Positions 1 through 8,188 of a stretch of 64,000 nt of DNA are shown here, in pieces (position 1 is the stretch's first letter; every line of letters begins with the position of its first letter). The position numbers were made by a program, and so were the translations under genes. The notes beneath the pieces were generated by a model that made no database searches, was not told the DNA's origin, and saw only the letters and a list, made by a program, of their open reading frames with translations. Source of the stretch: JBEKUY01 sp049514555 (lineage in GTDB: Bacteria > Acidobacteriota > Terriglobia > Acidiferrales > UBA7541); contig JBEKUY010000001.1 of NCBI GenBank assembly GCA_049514555.1, positions 124,001 through 188,000 on the forward strand. Direction: 5' to 3'.

Positions 1-109
1 CAAAATCGTCCTCACGGTAGAGCGCAAAGCCGCCTGAGCTTGAGTCGGGCTTATACCACGGTTTGTCTCTGTATCCTTAGCTGTGCGAGAATAGCTACGG
101 GGATAATCC

Positions 110-649
110 GTGAGCGCAACTCTCGGCAATCACCTTACTCTCGAGAAGCCCGACGACTTCGGCAAGCTCCTAAAAGACGAGGGGATCATTTTCACCCAGC
201 TTGATAAGGCCGTGAACTGGGCTCGCAGAAGCTCCATTTGGCCGCTCGGTTTCGGCCTCGCTTGTTGCGCCATTGAAATGATGTCCATGGCGGCGGCGCG
301 CTACGACGTGGCTCGCTTCGGCTCGGAAGTCTTTCGCCCCTCGCCACGCCAGGCCGACCTCATGATCATCGCCGGGCGCGTTTCTCTGAAGATGGCGCCC
401 GTCGTGAAGCAGCTCTACGATCAGATGCCCGAGCCCAAGTGGGTCATCTCCATGGGCGCGTGCGCGACCTCGGGCGGCGTTTTCAACAATTACGCCATCG
501 TCCAGGGCGTCAATCAGGTGATCCCTGTGGATGTCTACCTTCCCGGGTGCCCGCCCCGTCCCGAGGCGCTTCTCTATGCTATTCTTCAGCTTCAGAAGAA
601 GATCGATAGCGAGCGTGGCTCGTTCAAGCGCGCTCTGAACATCGCCTAA
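110..649 (+). CDS. nuoB: NADH-quinone oxidoreductase subunit B (NuoB)
   Basis: This 179-residue protein is the NuoB/PSST subunit of respiratory complex I, which carries the terminal Fe-S cluster N2 next to the quinone site on the cytoplasmic side of the membrane. The four cluster ligands are visible: the CC pair at residues 52-53 (in GLACCAIEMM), C118 (in GACATSGG) and C147 (in PGCPPRP). The start is GTG at 110, preceded by a GGGG-containing stretch. The length is normal for the family. No nuoA lies in the short upstream stretch and the next gene is a DinB-like protein instead of nuoC, so the gene stands apart from the usual nuo operon. Function is clear from motifs; which complex it serves is not. 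Confidence 0.95.
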   Translation: MSATLGNHLTLEKPDDFGKLLKDEGIIFTQLDKAVNWARRSSIWPLGFGLACCAIEMMSMAAARYDVARFGSEVFRPSPRQADLMIIAGRVSLKMAPVVKQLYDQMPEPKWVISMGACATSGGVFNNYAIVQGVNQVIPVDVYLPGCPPRPEALLYAILQLQKKIDSERGSFKRALNIA

Positions 650-785
650 CACCGCATCAGCCTGACAATGATGATCCGCCGCTGGCTTGGTCCGCCCGAT
701 GGAACGACCGTTTTCCGCACTCCATGCTTGTCGACTACGTCCGTGTCTATGCGCGTCATTCTTTACGAGAGGGGAAGCACCCACC

Positions 786-1274
786 ATGAAGAAAACTGCT
801 GATCCGCAACGCGGGCTGCTGCGTCACACGGTGGCCACACTTGCCTACCGCGCCGGGAAGGCCCTGCGTGGCGCGCCAGACTCCTTCGCTAACTACCGAG
901 CTGGTGATTCCGGGCGCACTTCCGGTGAGATCCTCGCTCATATGGGCGATCTATTTAATTGGGCGCTCTCGATGGCTTGTGGGAAGCCGGCGTGGCATGA
1001 CTCGAATCCTCAGGCCTGGCCGAAGGAGGTCGAGCGCTTTTTCGCTGCCTTGAGAGCCTTTGACGACTACCTGGCTTCGGCCAAGGCGCTTCACGTGTCC
1101 GTGGAGCAATTGTTCCAAGGTCCGATTGCCGACGCGCTCACCCACGTCGGCCAGCTCGCCATGCTCCGTCGTCTCGCTGCAGCTCCCATCCGCGGCGAGA
1201 ACTACTACCTGGCTGAGATTGTCGAAGGCCGCGTCGGCCCCGATCAGGCTCCTCCCCGCCGGGAATTCGACTGA
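786..1274 (+). CDS. DinB-like / DUF1569-type four-helix protein
   Basis: A 162-residue protein resembling the DinB/YfiT-like metal-binding four-helix-bundle superfamily. The N-terminal half carries an H-x-G-D-L-x-x-W motif and the C-terminal half has HVGQLAMLRR followed by a GENYY segment, the usual arrangement of histidines in this superfamily. Members are often thiol-dependent transferases or of unknown role, so no reaction is assigned. I chose the ATG at 786, after a purine-rich GAGGGGAAG stretch; an in-frame upstream ATG at 687 would add 33 residues that do not look like the family. It follows nuoB by 136 bases and is probably an independent gene. Confidence 0.75.
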   Translation: MKKTADPQRGLLRHTVATLAYRAGKALRGAPDSFANYRAGDSGRTSGEILAHMGDLFNWALSMACGKPAWHDSNPQAWPKEVERFFAALRAFDDYLASAKALHVSVEQLFQGPIADALTHVGQLAMLRRLAAAPIRGENYYLAEIVEGRVGPDQAPPRREFD

Positions 1275-1612
1275 TATCCGGACGGCCCCAATCTGTCGCG
1301 ACTCGCAGTCTCCATGTGGATTCAATAGCAGGCGGGACGACAGTCCCCTCACCACGTCGAAGCCTAGTGGAGTGCCTTCTCGTTAACTCGTTCATTTGCT
1401 TTGTCTTTCCAATAGCGCCTGGGCACGGCATTTTGGCCATAGAGTGCTATGTTGGGAGCACCCACTACCCCCATTCGAAACGGGAGCAACTGGCGAGCGC
1501 GAAGGGCGCTCGCAGGCGCGTTTGGCTGTGGATTCATCTTGCTGCTGGCGCTGGGCTGGCTGTACGTCCGGAAGCAGCGTGGGCTGGGTTTGCTTGAGTT
1601 TTCGAGGGGGGA
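1275..1612. other. Gap between the DinB-like gene and ygfZ
   Basis: About 340 bases without a convincing gene. A weak plus-strand open frame from 1449 would encode a short Arg-rich stretch and one hydrophobic segment before running antisense into the 3' end of ygfZ; I do not call it. No tRNA, strong hairpin or repeat was seen. Confidence 0.4.
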
Positions 1613-2725
1613 TCAGCCCACCCCATTCCGCACTGGGGTGACCGGGAGCAGGATTACTTCCGCGGCGGTTCCACCGCAGGTGAGCTCTGTGCCCGGGGCA
1701 CTGTGATCTCGGAGGACATAGCCCATGCCAATGGCGCTCCCGAGAGCAGGCGAATGTGCGGCGCGGGTGACGCCGCCGGCCTCTCTGTCACCAGCAAGGA
1801 GCACCGCCCCGGCGGCGGGCGGTTCCCTCCCGGAAAACTTCAATCCGACGCGCAGTCGGTTGACCTGGCCACGCGAGCGCACCCGCTCGACGATTTCCTG
1901 GCCCGTGTAGCAGCCCTTGGTGTAACTGATGTGACTAAGCTCGAGGCCCGCTTCGTGCGGGATGTGCCGCTCGTCGTAGTCGTAACCGAACCAGGGAATC
2001 CCTTGTTCCAGGCGTCGCGCACTGAGCGCCGCGTAACCCATCGGACCTCCGCCCAGCGCGCGCGCCCTTTCCAAAAGGAAATTCCAGAGCGGAAGAATCT
2101 GAGCGCGCTCAGCGATAAATTCCGCGCCGGGTATTCCCCCGGGTGAGCGCTTCACCACGCGGCAGGGAATCGTGCCGACGCGCGTCTCCACGTGGCCGAG
2201 TTCGGGCAGAGGAGCAAGTTCAAGGCCGCAAATCTCGCGGACCAGGTCCGGACTCCTGGGCCCCTCGAGCGCCAGCACGCCCAGACGGTTCGTGTCGTCT
2301 GTGAGCGTGACATCATCCATGATGATGAGCTCATCGAACGTCGCGGCGAGCGATTCGCGGATCATGGCGAAGGACACGGCCAGAATGCGTTCTGGCATGG
2401 CGTAGGCTTCGATCTCCGCGAGGATGCGGCCCTGGGGACTGAGCAATAGCGACACATTGGCTTCGCTAGGTTTCAGATCGCGAGTGTTGTTGGTCAGGAC
2501 GGCGTTGAGGAAGCGCGCCCGATCCGGCCCGATGAAGGTGAAAAAGGCGCGATAGTTTTTGTCAATCAGAGCGAGGGTCTCACGGGCAAAGAGGTATTCC
2601 TCGGAGAAGCCACCGAATTCGTCCGGCAGAGCGCACCCGAACCATGCGCCGAGCTTCGCTCCGCCCTTCGCGTGAGCGGCGGCCAGGGGCGTGTCCAGGA
2701 CCCTCGTGCTCTGGTGTATGCTCAT
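1613..2725 (-). CDS. ygfZ: YgfZ/GcvT-domain folate-binding protein
   Basis: A 370-residue protein of the YgfZ family, homologous to the T protein of the glycine cleavage system and, in E. coli, involved in folate-dependent maintenance of Fe-S enzymes. The signature KGCYTGQE is present around residue 268, followed by RVRSRGQ. The N-terminal part has the GcvT-like fold signature (DKNYRAFFTFIGPDRARFLN), and the C-terminal third is the usual barrel. There is no neighbouring gcv gene, which supports YgfZ over true aminomethyltransferase. It is divergent from the hydrolase gene beginning near 2805, with about 80 bases between them for both promoters. Confidence 0.88.
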   Translation of the reverse strand: MSIHQSTRVLDTPLAAAHAKGGAKLGAWFGCALPDEFGGFSEEYLFARETLALIDKNYRAFFTFIGPDRARFLNAVLTNNTRDLKPSEANVSLLLSPQGRILAEIEAYAMPERILAVSFAMIRESLAATFDELIIMDDVTLTDDTNRLGVLALEGPRSPDLVREICGLELAPLPELGHVETRVGTIPCRVVKRSPGGIPGAEFIAERAQILPLWNFLLERARALGGGPMGYAALSARRLEQGIPWFGYDYDERHIPHEAGLELSHISYTKGCYTGQEIVERVRSRGQVNRLRVGLKFSGREPPAAGAVLLAGDREAGGVTRAAHSPALGSAIGMGYVLRDHSAPGTELTCGGTAAEVILLPVTPVRNGVG

Positions 2726-2804
2726 CGTTCCCTTGAAGGCAGCATACTAGCAAACTGCCGGCCACCCGCGGGCCGCGCCGTAGCGCGATGCTATACTCGA
2801 GGCC

Positions 2805-3503
2805 ATGGACGCGGCGCTTCCATCATTCGATGCGTGCGACCGGAAAATGATCCACGAAATCATTCCGGTCGGCTGGCTGCAGTGTAATTGCTCGATTGTC
2901 GGCGATCCTGCGACGCGCGAAGCGCTGGTGATCGACCCGGGCGATGAAGTCGAGGAAATCCTCCGCGTTCTTGCGCGTCACAAGCTTCAGGTGAAGTTTA
3001 TCGTGAGCACCCACGCGCATATCGATCATGCGGGCGGCCTGCGCAGACTCCACGAGCGCACCGGCGCGCCGGTGATGATGCACCGAGACGATCTGGAACT
3101 GTACCAGGCGCTCGAGGCGCAGGCCGAATGGCTCGGTATGGCGGAACCGGAAGTCGGCGACGTAGATGAATTCTTGAAAGAAGGCGATGCCTTGCGCTGG
3201 GGCCCTTTTGAGGCGCGCGTGCTGCACACGCCGGGACATACTCCTGGAAGCATCTCCCTCTATCTGCCCCGTGACGGCGGTACGATCGCGCTTCCGCAGC
3301 CGCACCTTTTCGCCGGCGACACACTCTTCGCGGGGAGCATCGGCCGCACCGATCTTTGGGGCGGCTCGTTTGAGAAGATTATGCGCTCGCTGCAGGGAAC
3401 GCTGATGGACTTGCCCGACGAAACCATCGTCTTTCCCGGACACGGAGAAACCACCAGCATCGGCAAAGAGCGCCACTCGAATCCTTTTCTCGTCGGAAAG
3501 TGA
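2805..3503 (+). CDS. MBL-fold metallohydrolase, glyoxalase II-like
   Basis: A 232-residue metallo-beta-lactamase-fold hydrolase of the glyoxalase II/YcbL type. The dinuclear metal motif is STHAHIDHAGG (H70, H72, D74, H75), with further ligands in HTPGHTPGS, the aspartate of FAGDTLFAGSIGRTD and the histidine of VFPGHGETTS. Such enzymes hydrolyse thioesters such as S-lactoylglutathione or related thiols, but the substrate cannot be read from sequence. Two starts are possible: ATG at 2805 (GAGG two bases upstream, very close) or ATG at 2847, which begins at the conserved strand MIHEIIPVG and gives 218 residues. I list the longer form; the shorter one fits the family better. Confidence 0.88.
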   Translation: MDAALPSFDACDRKMIHEIIPVGWLQCNCSIVGDPATREALVIDPGDEVEEILRVLARHKLQVKFIVSTHAHIDHAGGLRRLHERTGAPVMMHRDDLELYQALEAQAEWLGMAEPEVGDVDEFLKEGDALRWGPFEARVLHTPGHTPGSISLYLPRDGGTIALPQPHLFAGDTLFAGSIGRTDLWGGSFEKIMRSLQGTLMDLPDETIVFPGHGETTSIGKERHSNPFLVGK

Positions 3504-3558
3504 ATTCGTAGTGAGGACAGAGGGCGGGGCGGGCTTGGACAGCGCGTTCGCCCGCCAA

Positions 3559-3831
3559 TCACTGTTCGCGGCCGGCGCCGGGCTCGCGTTTGAGTTCTTC
3601 CATGACCGATTGGAGAAGCTCCTTGGCGTGCGCCAGCTCCTGAGTGACCATGCGAATGTCCATGGCGGGAAGGGCGGGGTTGTGCTGGCTGTGGCAGTAC
3701 ACGCCGTGCTGGCCGACGAGGACCATCGCGTTGGTGATGCGGTCGAGGCACACGGCCAAGCGCCCGCGCTCACGGCCGAACATCTGCTCGAACTGCTCGA
3801 GGTCCTCGCGGTGCTCTTCAAAAGCCGACAT
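3559..3831 (-). CDS. Small hypothetical protein, coiled-coil-like
   Basis: A 90-residue, largely helical, charged protein that I do not recognise. It has a central HGVYCHSQHNPALP stretch and a C-terminal helix rich in Glu, Lys and Leu. Two Cys and four His residues could bind a metal, but their spacing is not a known motif. Codon use (strong G/C at third positions) supports that it is translated. It converges with the hydrolase gene ending at 3503. No partner gene suggests a role. Confidence 0.55.
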   Translation of the reverse strand: MSAFEEHREDLEQFEQMFGRERGRLAVCLDRITNAMVLVGQHGVYCHSQHNPALPAMDIRMVTQELAHAKELLQSVMEELKREPGAGREQ

Positions 3832-4090
3832 GTTTCGCTCCTTGTGTTTTGCGGCTGCCTCGGGAAGCGCGGCGGCAATCTTGCCGTTTCTTGGATGCCG
3901 GGCCGCGTCTGGCCGCTACAGAAAAACCGCTCGCGCTCAACTCGACAGGCGCGCCGGCGGCTGTTGCTGATCAGGAACACAACTCGCCGGGAAACTTTAC
4001 GGCGCCGGGCCTCCAGAACATAATCCAGCGTACGCGAAAGGCAGAGTGACACGGGGCTCGTAGGGCAGGCTTGTAACGAGGCGGACAGCG

Positions 4091-4657
4091 ATGAGACGCT
4101 CGGATCTTGTGCAACACAAAGAGAAGGAAAAAGGGTTGGTGACGCGGACCTCGCAGATCGTGTTTGGCGAGCGGCAGCACCTGCTGCGCGTGCTCGATTC
4201 ACTCGAGGGCACGCAGATGCCGCCTTTGCGGCTCCAGCAGGAGCGGCGTTCGCTCGAGGAGCTGATCCACGCCCGGACGCGCGAGCTCAATCAGATCAAC
4301 ACGGCCTGGGATGAAAAGATCGGGCTGGTGCTGAGCGCGGAAGCGAAGCCGGAGATGCTGGAAAAGCTGGCCAAGCAAGCTCCCGAAACCGATTACTACT
4401 TGCTGCGGTTGATCAGCGAGCACCCGCGCGCCAACGCGAAAACGCTGGGTAAGCTGGCGCGGCATCCCTACGGGGCGATTCGCGAGAACGTGGCGCGCCA
4501 TCCGAACGCCGATGCGCCGACGCTGGCGTGGTTGAGCCACGACCGCAGCCAGCCGCTCTGGTACCTGGTGGCGTTCAATCCGAATACCCCGGTCCCGCTG
4601 CAAAGGAAGCTGCGTGACCGGCTGAAGCGCCTCGGCGAAGCCCAGGTCTCGGGGTAG
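4091..4657 (+). CDS. Leucine-rich-repeat-variant (LRV)-like protein
   Basis: A 188-residue protein. Residues 1-75 form a charged, probably coiled-coil helix with no signal peptide. Residues 80-175 contain three to four repeats of about 24 residues with the pattern of LRV repeats, for example ISEHPRANAKTLGKLARHP, VARHPNADAPTLAWLSHD and VAFNPNTPVPLQRKL. LRV proteins form alpha/3-10 helical solenoids used for binding; the Azotobacter member also carries an Fe-S cluster, but no cysteine cluster is present here. The role is unknown. The gene is flanked by gaps of about 260 bases upstream and 160 downstream. Confidence 0.7.
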   Translation: MRRSDLVQHKEKEKGLVTRTSQIVFGERQHLLRVLDSLEGTQMPPLRLQQERRSLEELIHARTRELNQINTAWDEKIGLVLSAEAKPEMLEKLAKQAPETDYYLLRLISEHPRANAKTLGKLARHPYGAIRENVARHPNADAPTLAWLSHDRSQPLWYLVAFNPNTPVPLQRKLRDRLKRLGEAQVSG

Positions 4658-4815
4658 CTTTCCCGCTTTCGACCGGATCTCGATTGGCTGGCGCTGCTCG
4701 TCCACCTACTGGGTCGGGCTATCCCCACCACACTTGCGCTGAGAGCATTTGCGCGGCATACTCCGCCCGTGCATTCTTGTTGATGGACTCCATCCCAGCT
4801 TGCCGAGGTGAAACG

Positions 4816-6219
4816 GTGAGAAAGTGTGTGCTCTTTCTTGCGTCCATGGGACTGGCAGTCTTCTTGACCCCATCCCTTGTCGCCCGTCACACCGTACTCC
4901 CTGCCGCGGGCGACACGGCGCAGCATCCGCCTGCGTCAAAGGCGCCGGCTTCGACTGCGCCGACGGCTGTCACGGTTGCGGCCCAGGCTCCCAGTCCCAC
5001 CGTCCAGGCTGAAACAGCGAAGAAGGTGACGGCCTATACGCTCCCGCCTGACCGCTACAAGAAGGCGCGCGACCTGAGCCGGATCCATTTTCGATTGGCT
5101 TTAATCGACTTCGTTTATGGACTCGTGGTCTTATGGGTGGTCCTGCGCGGCAAGCTCTCCTCGAAGTACCGCGACTGGGCCGAGAAATCGTCTTCCCATC
5201 GGATTCTCCAAGCCTTGATTTATGCGCCGGTGGTGCTTCTGACGATGGACATCCTAGGGCTGCCCACCGAGATATACGGACATGGGGTGTCGCGCAAGTT
5301 TGGGATCTCGGTGCAGGGCTGGAAGTCCTGGGCGTGGGATTGGACGAAAGGGGAGTTCGTCGGGATCATCATCGGCACGATTCTCATTGCGATTCTCTAC
5401 GCGGTGATTCGCAAGAGTCCGCGGCGCTGGTGGTTCTATTTCTGGGTCGTGTCATTGCCCATCTTGCTGTTCCTCGTCTTCCTGCAACCGCTCATCATCG
5501 ACCCGATGTTCCACAAATTCGAGCCTCTCGCGCAGAAGGATGCCCCGCTAACAGTGAGTTTAGAACGGATGGTCCAGCGTGCTGGAGAGAATATCCCTCC
5601 GGCGCGGATGTTCTGGATGGGAGCGGGCGAAAAGACGACGGCGCTGAACGCCTACGTGGCCGGACTGGGCGCTTCCAAGCGCATCGTCGTCTGGGACACC
5701 ACCATCGCCAAGATGACCACGCCCCAAATCGTGTTCGTCACGGGCCATGAGATGGGCCATTACGTTCTCCGCCACGTCGTGAAGGGGCTCGCGATCGCGG
5801 CGGCATTCCTGTTCATTCTTTTCTACTTGGGCTACCGTTTTATCGGCTGGGTTCTCACTCGCTGGGGCGGAAAGTGGGGAGTGCGTGGACTGGATGACTG
5901 GGCGTCGCTGCCAGCCTTGCTGCTGCTGATCTCGGTTTTCTCGTTCCTCGCAAACCCAATGATCAACGCTATGAGTCGTCACTACGAGCACCAGGCGGAC
6001 CAATACGGTCTCGAAGTGACCCACGGGCTGACGCCGGATTCAGGCCAAGTCGCGGCGCAGGCCTTTCAGGTGTTGGGGGACGTGGACCTGGCCGATCCGA
6101 CGCCGAGCCGGCTGCAGGTGTTTCTGTTCTACTCGCACCCGCCGATAGCCGACCGGATTCATTTCTGCCTGACGTATGACCCGTGGTCCAAGGGTGAACA
6201 ACCGAAGTTCGTGAAATAA
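4816..6219 (+). CDS. M48 family (Ste24-type) zinc metallopeptidase
   Basis: A 467-residue integral-membrane zinc protease of family M48A (Ste24/CAAX-protease-like). The zinc motif HEMGH lies at residues 311-315 and the third ligand is E391 in the HYEHQADQYG motif. A signal-like or first transmembrane segment lies at residues 3-20, followed by a Pro/Ala-rich linker and several membrane segments flanking the catalytic part. The start is GTG at 4816, chosen because GAGGTG lies six bases upstream; upstream ATGs at 4684 and 4783 would place non-hydrophobic residues before the signal. Ste24-type enzymes cleave membrane-associated proteins in quality control. It appears monocistronic. Confidence 0.9.
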   Translation: MRKCVLFLASMGLAVFLTPSLVARHTVLPAAGDTAQHPPASKAPASTAPTAVTVAAQAPSPTVQAETAKKVTAYTLPPDRYKKARDLSRIHFRLALIDFVYGLVVLWVVLRGKLSSKYRDWAEKSSSHRILQALIYAPVVLLTMDILGLPTEIYGHGVSRKFGISVQGWKSWAWDWTKGEFVGIIIGTILIAILYAVIRKSPRRWWFYFWVVSLPILLFLVFLQPLIIDPMFHKFEPLAQKDAPLTVSLERMVQRAGENIPPARMFWMGAGEKTTALNAYVAGLGASKRIVVWDTTIAKMTTPQIVFVTGHEMGHYVLRHVVKGLAIAAAFLFILFYLGYRFIGWVLTRWGGKWGVRGLDDWASLPALLLLISVFSFLANPMINAMSRHYEHQADQYGLEVTHGLTPDSGQVAAQAFQVLGDVDLADPTPSRLQVFLFYSHPPIADRIHFCLTYDPWSKGEQPKFVK

Positions 6220-6579
6220 CAGCGCACAGTTCTGTCAGCCCCTGCGTCGCAAGAGACTGCGCGGCGCGCGAGCCGCGTTCCGGTGCGAGTCCGTCGAGAA
6301 AAGCCGCAGGGGTCGCGGAACCGGCGCGACGGATCTAACCCGGGGAAGGCGCGCCTGGCCGCAAGATGCGCAGTTGCTGCCATTCGAGAAGAAACGGCAG
6401 GGCACAAAACCCGGCGAGAAACGAAGTTTTTGAGTAAAATAGGAATGTACCAAATGGGGGAAGATGGGCGGCGGCCCGCTTTGTGAAAGGCCGCTCCAGC
6501 GGCAGGATGAAGGGCCGGTTTTCGCGTACATCCCTCATAAGATGAGTCGGATCCAAGTTGTTGGATGCCAGGGGAGCAC
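6220..6579. other. Gap upstream of hpnJ
   Basis: About 360 bases with no convincing gene. It holds a TAAAAT hexamer at 6435-6440 that could be a -10 box for hpnJ, but no good -35 partner is seen at the right distance. No repeat or RNA gene was recognised. Confidence 0.35.
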
Positions 6580-8055
6580 ATGCCGGAATTTCGTAAAACG
6601 CTATTCATCAACCCGCCGAGCTTTGAGGGGTTCGACGGCGGCGCCGGTTCGCGCTATCAGGCTCGAAGAGAGATTCGCTCGTTCTGGTACCCCACGTGGC
6701 TGGCGCAGCCGGCGGCGATGGTGCCGGGGAGCCGCCTGATCGATGCGCCGCCGCACGATCTGACGGTTGACCAAGTGGCGCCGCTCGCGCGCGACTACGA
6801 ACTCGCCGTGTTGCATACGAGTACGCCATCGTTTGCTAACGATGCACGCTTCGCCGCGCGCCTGAAAGAAGAGAATCCGCATCTCGAGGTGGGCATGGTG
6901 GGGGCGCACGTGGGCGTGCTGCCGCTACAGTCGCTCGAGAAAGCGCCGGCGGTGGACTGGGTCGCGCTCGGAGAATTCGACTACGCGTGCGCGGAGATCG
7001 CTGCCGGGAAGCCTCACGGCGAAGTCGGCGGCATCGCTTACCGTGCCGGCGGGCAGATCCTGTTCACGCCGCCACGGCCAACCATCGAAGACATGGACGC
7101 GCTGCCGTTCGTCGTGGACGTGTACAAGCGGGACCTGGCGATCGAGAAGTATTTCATCGGCTACCTGATGCACCCTTACGTTTCGCTCTACACCGGGCGC
7201 GGATGCCGATCGAAGTGCACGTTCTGCCTCTGGCCGCAGACCCTCGGCGGGCACCGCTACCGCGTGCGTTCGGCCGATAGCCTCGAAGCGGAGATGGCGC
7301 TGGCCAAGAAGCATTTTCCCCAGGTGAAGGAGTTCTTCTTCGACGACGACACCTTCACCGACGATTTGCCCCGCGCCGAGGAAATTGCCCGGCGGCTGGG
7401 GCGCCTGGGCCTGACCTGGTCGTGCAACGCCAAGGCCAACGTGCCCCGCAAGACCCTCGAAGTGCTGCGCGACAACGGGTTGCGCCTTCTTCTCGTTGGA
7501 TACGAATCGGGGAACCAACAAATCCTCAACAACATCAAGAAGGGCACGCGCATCGACATCGCCCGCGAGTTCACACGCAACTGCAGGGAACTCGGGATCA
7601 CCATTCACGGCACGTTCATCGTCGGGCTCCCGGGGGAAACGCCGGAAACGATCCGCGAAACCATCAAATTCGCTTGCGAGATTGAGCCGGACACCATCCA
7701 GGTTTCGCTCGCCGCGCCGTACCCGGGAACGGAGCTTTACCGGCAGGCGCAGGAGCAGGGCTGGCTTCAGATCCAAACTGGCGAACTGGTCGATACGCAC
7801 GGCGTGCAGGTGGCGGCGCTCAATTATCCGGCCCTGCCGTCGAGCATGATCTTCAAGTCGGTGGAGGAGTTTTACCGGAAGTTCTACTTCCGGCCGCGGA
7901 AGATGTTCTCGATGTTCGGCGGGATGCTGCGCGATCGCGAGGTCATGAAGCGCAGGCTGCGCGAGGGCGTGGAGTTTTTCCGCTTCCTGCGCGAAAGAAA
8001 GACGCCGCCTCAAGAACCGCACCCGGCTACGACGGCGTCTGTATCCGCGAATTAA
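6580..8055 (+). CDS. hpnJ: Hopanoid biosynthesis radical SAM protein HpnJ
   Basis: A 491-residue B12-binding-domain radical SAM enzyme that matches the HpnJ family. The N-terminal 150 residues form the cobalamin-binding-like fold, and the radical SAM motif C-x3-C-x2-C is at C209, C213 and C216 (GRGCRSKCTFC). In Burkholderia, HpnJ acts after HpnI and HpnK to build the cyclitol ether head group of bacteriohopanepolyols. The conserved start MPEFRKTLFINPPSFEG matches the ATG at 6580, with GGGGAG just upstream; an ATG at 6565 adds five residues. No squalene-hopene cyclase or other hpn gene is in the window, so hopanoid production must be encoded elsewhere. The next gene is a PLP decarboxylase. Confidence 0.88.
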   Translation: MPEFRKTLFINPPSFEGFDGGAGSRYQARREIRSFWYPTWLAQPAAMVPGSRLIDAPPHDLTVDQVAPLARDYELAVLHTSTPSFANDARFAARLKEENPHLEVGMVGAHVGVLPLQSLEKAPAVDWVALGEFDYACAEIAAGKPHGEVGGIAYRAGGQILFTPPRPTIEDMDALPFVVDVYKRDLAIEKYFIGYLMHPYVSLYTGRGCRSKCTFCLWPQTLGGHRYRVRSADSLEAEMALAKKHFPQVKEFFFDDDTFTDDLPRAEEIARRLGRLGLTWSCNAKANVPRKTLEVLRDNGLRLLLVGYESGNQQILNNIKKGTRIDIAREFTRNCRELGITIHGTFIVGLPGETPETIRETIKFACEIEPDTIQVSLAAPYPGTELYRQAQEQGWLQIQTGELVDTHGVQVAALNYPALPSSMIFKSVEEFYRKFYFRPRKMFSMFGGMLRDREVMKRRLREGVEFFRFLRERKTPPQEPHPATTASVSAN

Positions 8056-8188
8056 GGCGATATCTCGGGCGCAAGCGCGCTTCATGCGCTTTTGTCTGAG
8101 CGCTCGCCTGATACCGTCACGCTTGACAGGCATCCCACAAACAAATGAATTAGAATCGCGTGCGGCCGGAGAGGGCGCGGAATCGCCG

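Noticed and set aside
2..37. Possible C-terminus of an upstream gene (KIVLTVERKAA and stop)
   Set aside because: Eleven codons are too few to separate from chance.
1449..1706. Small plus-strand frame with one hydrophobic segment
   Set aside because: About a third of it is antisense to ygfZ, codon use is not convincing and there is no ribosome-binding site.
2823..4202. A 459-codon minus-strand frame across the MBL hydrolase and small protein genes
   Set aside because: It overlaps the hydrolase antisense and its wording is Arg/Ser/Ala-rich without family features.
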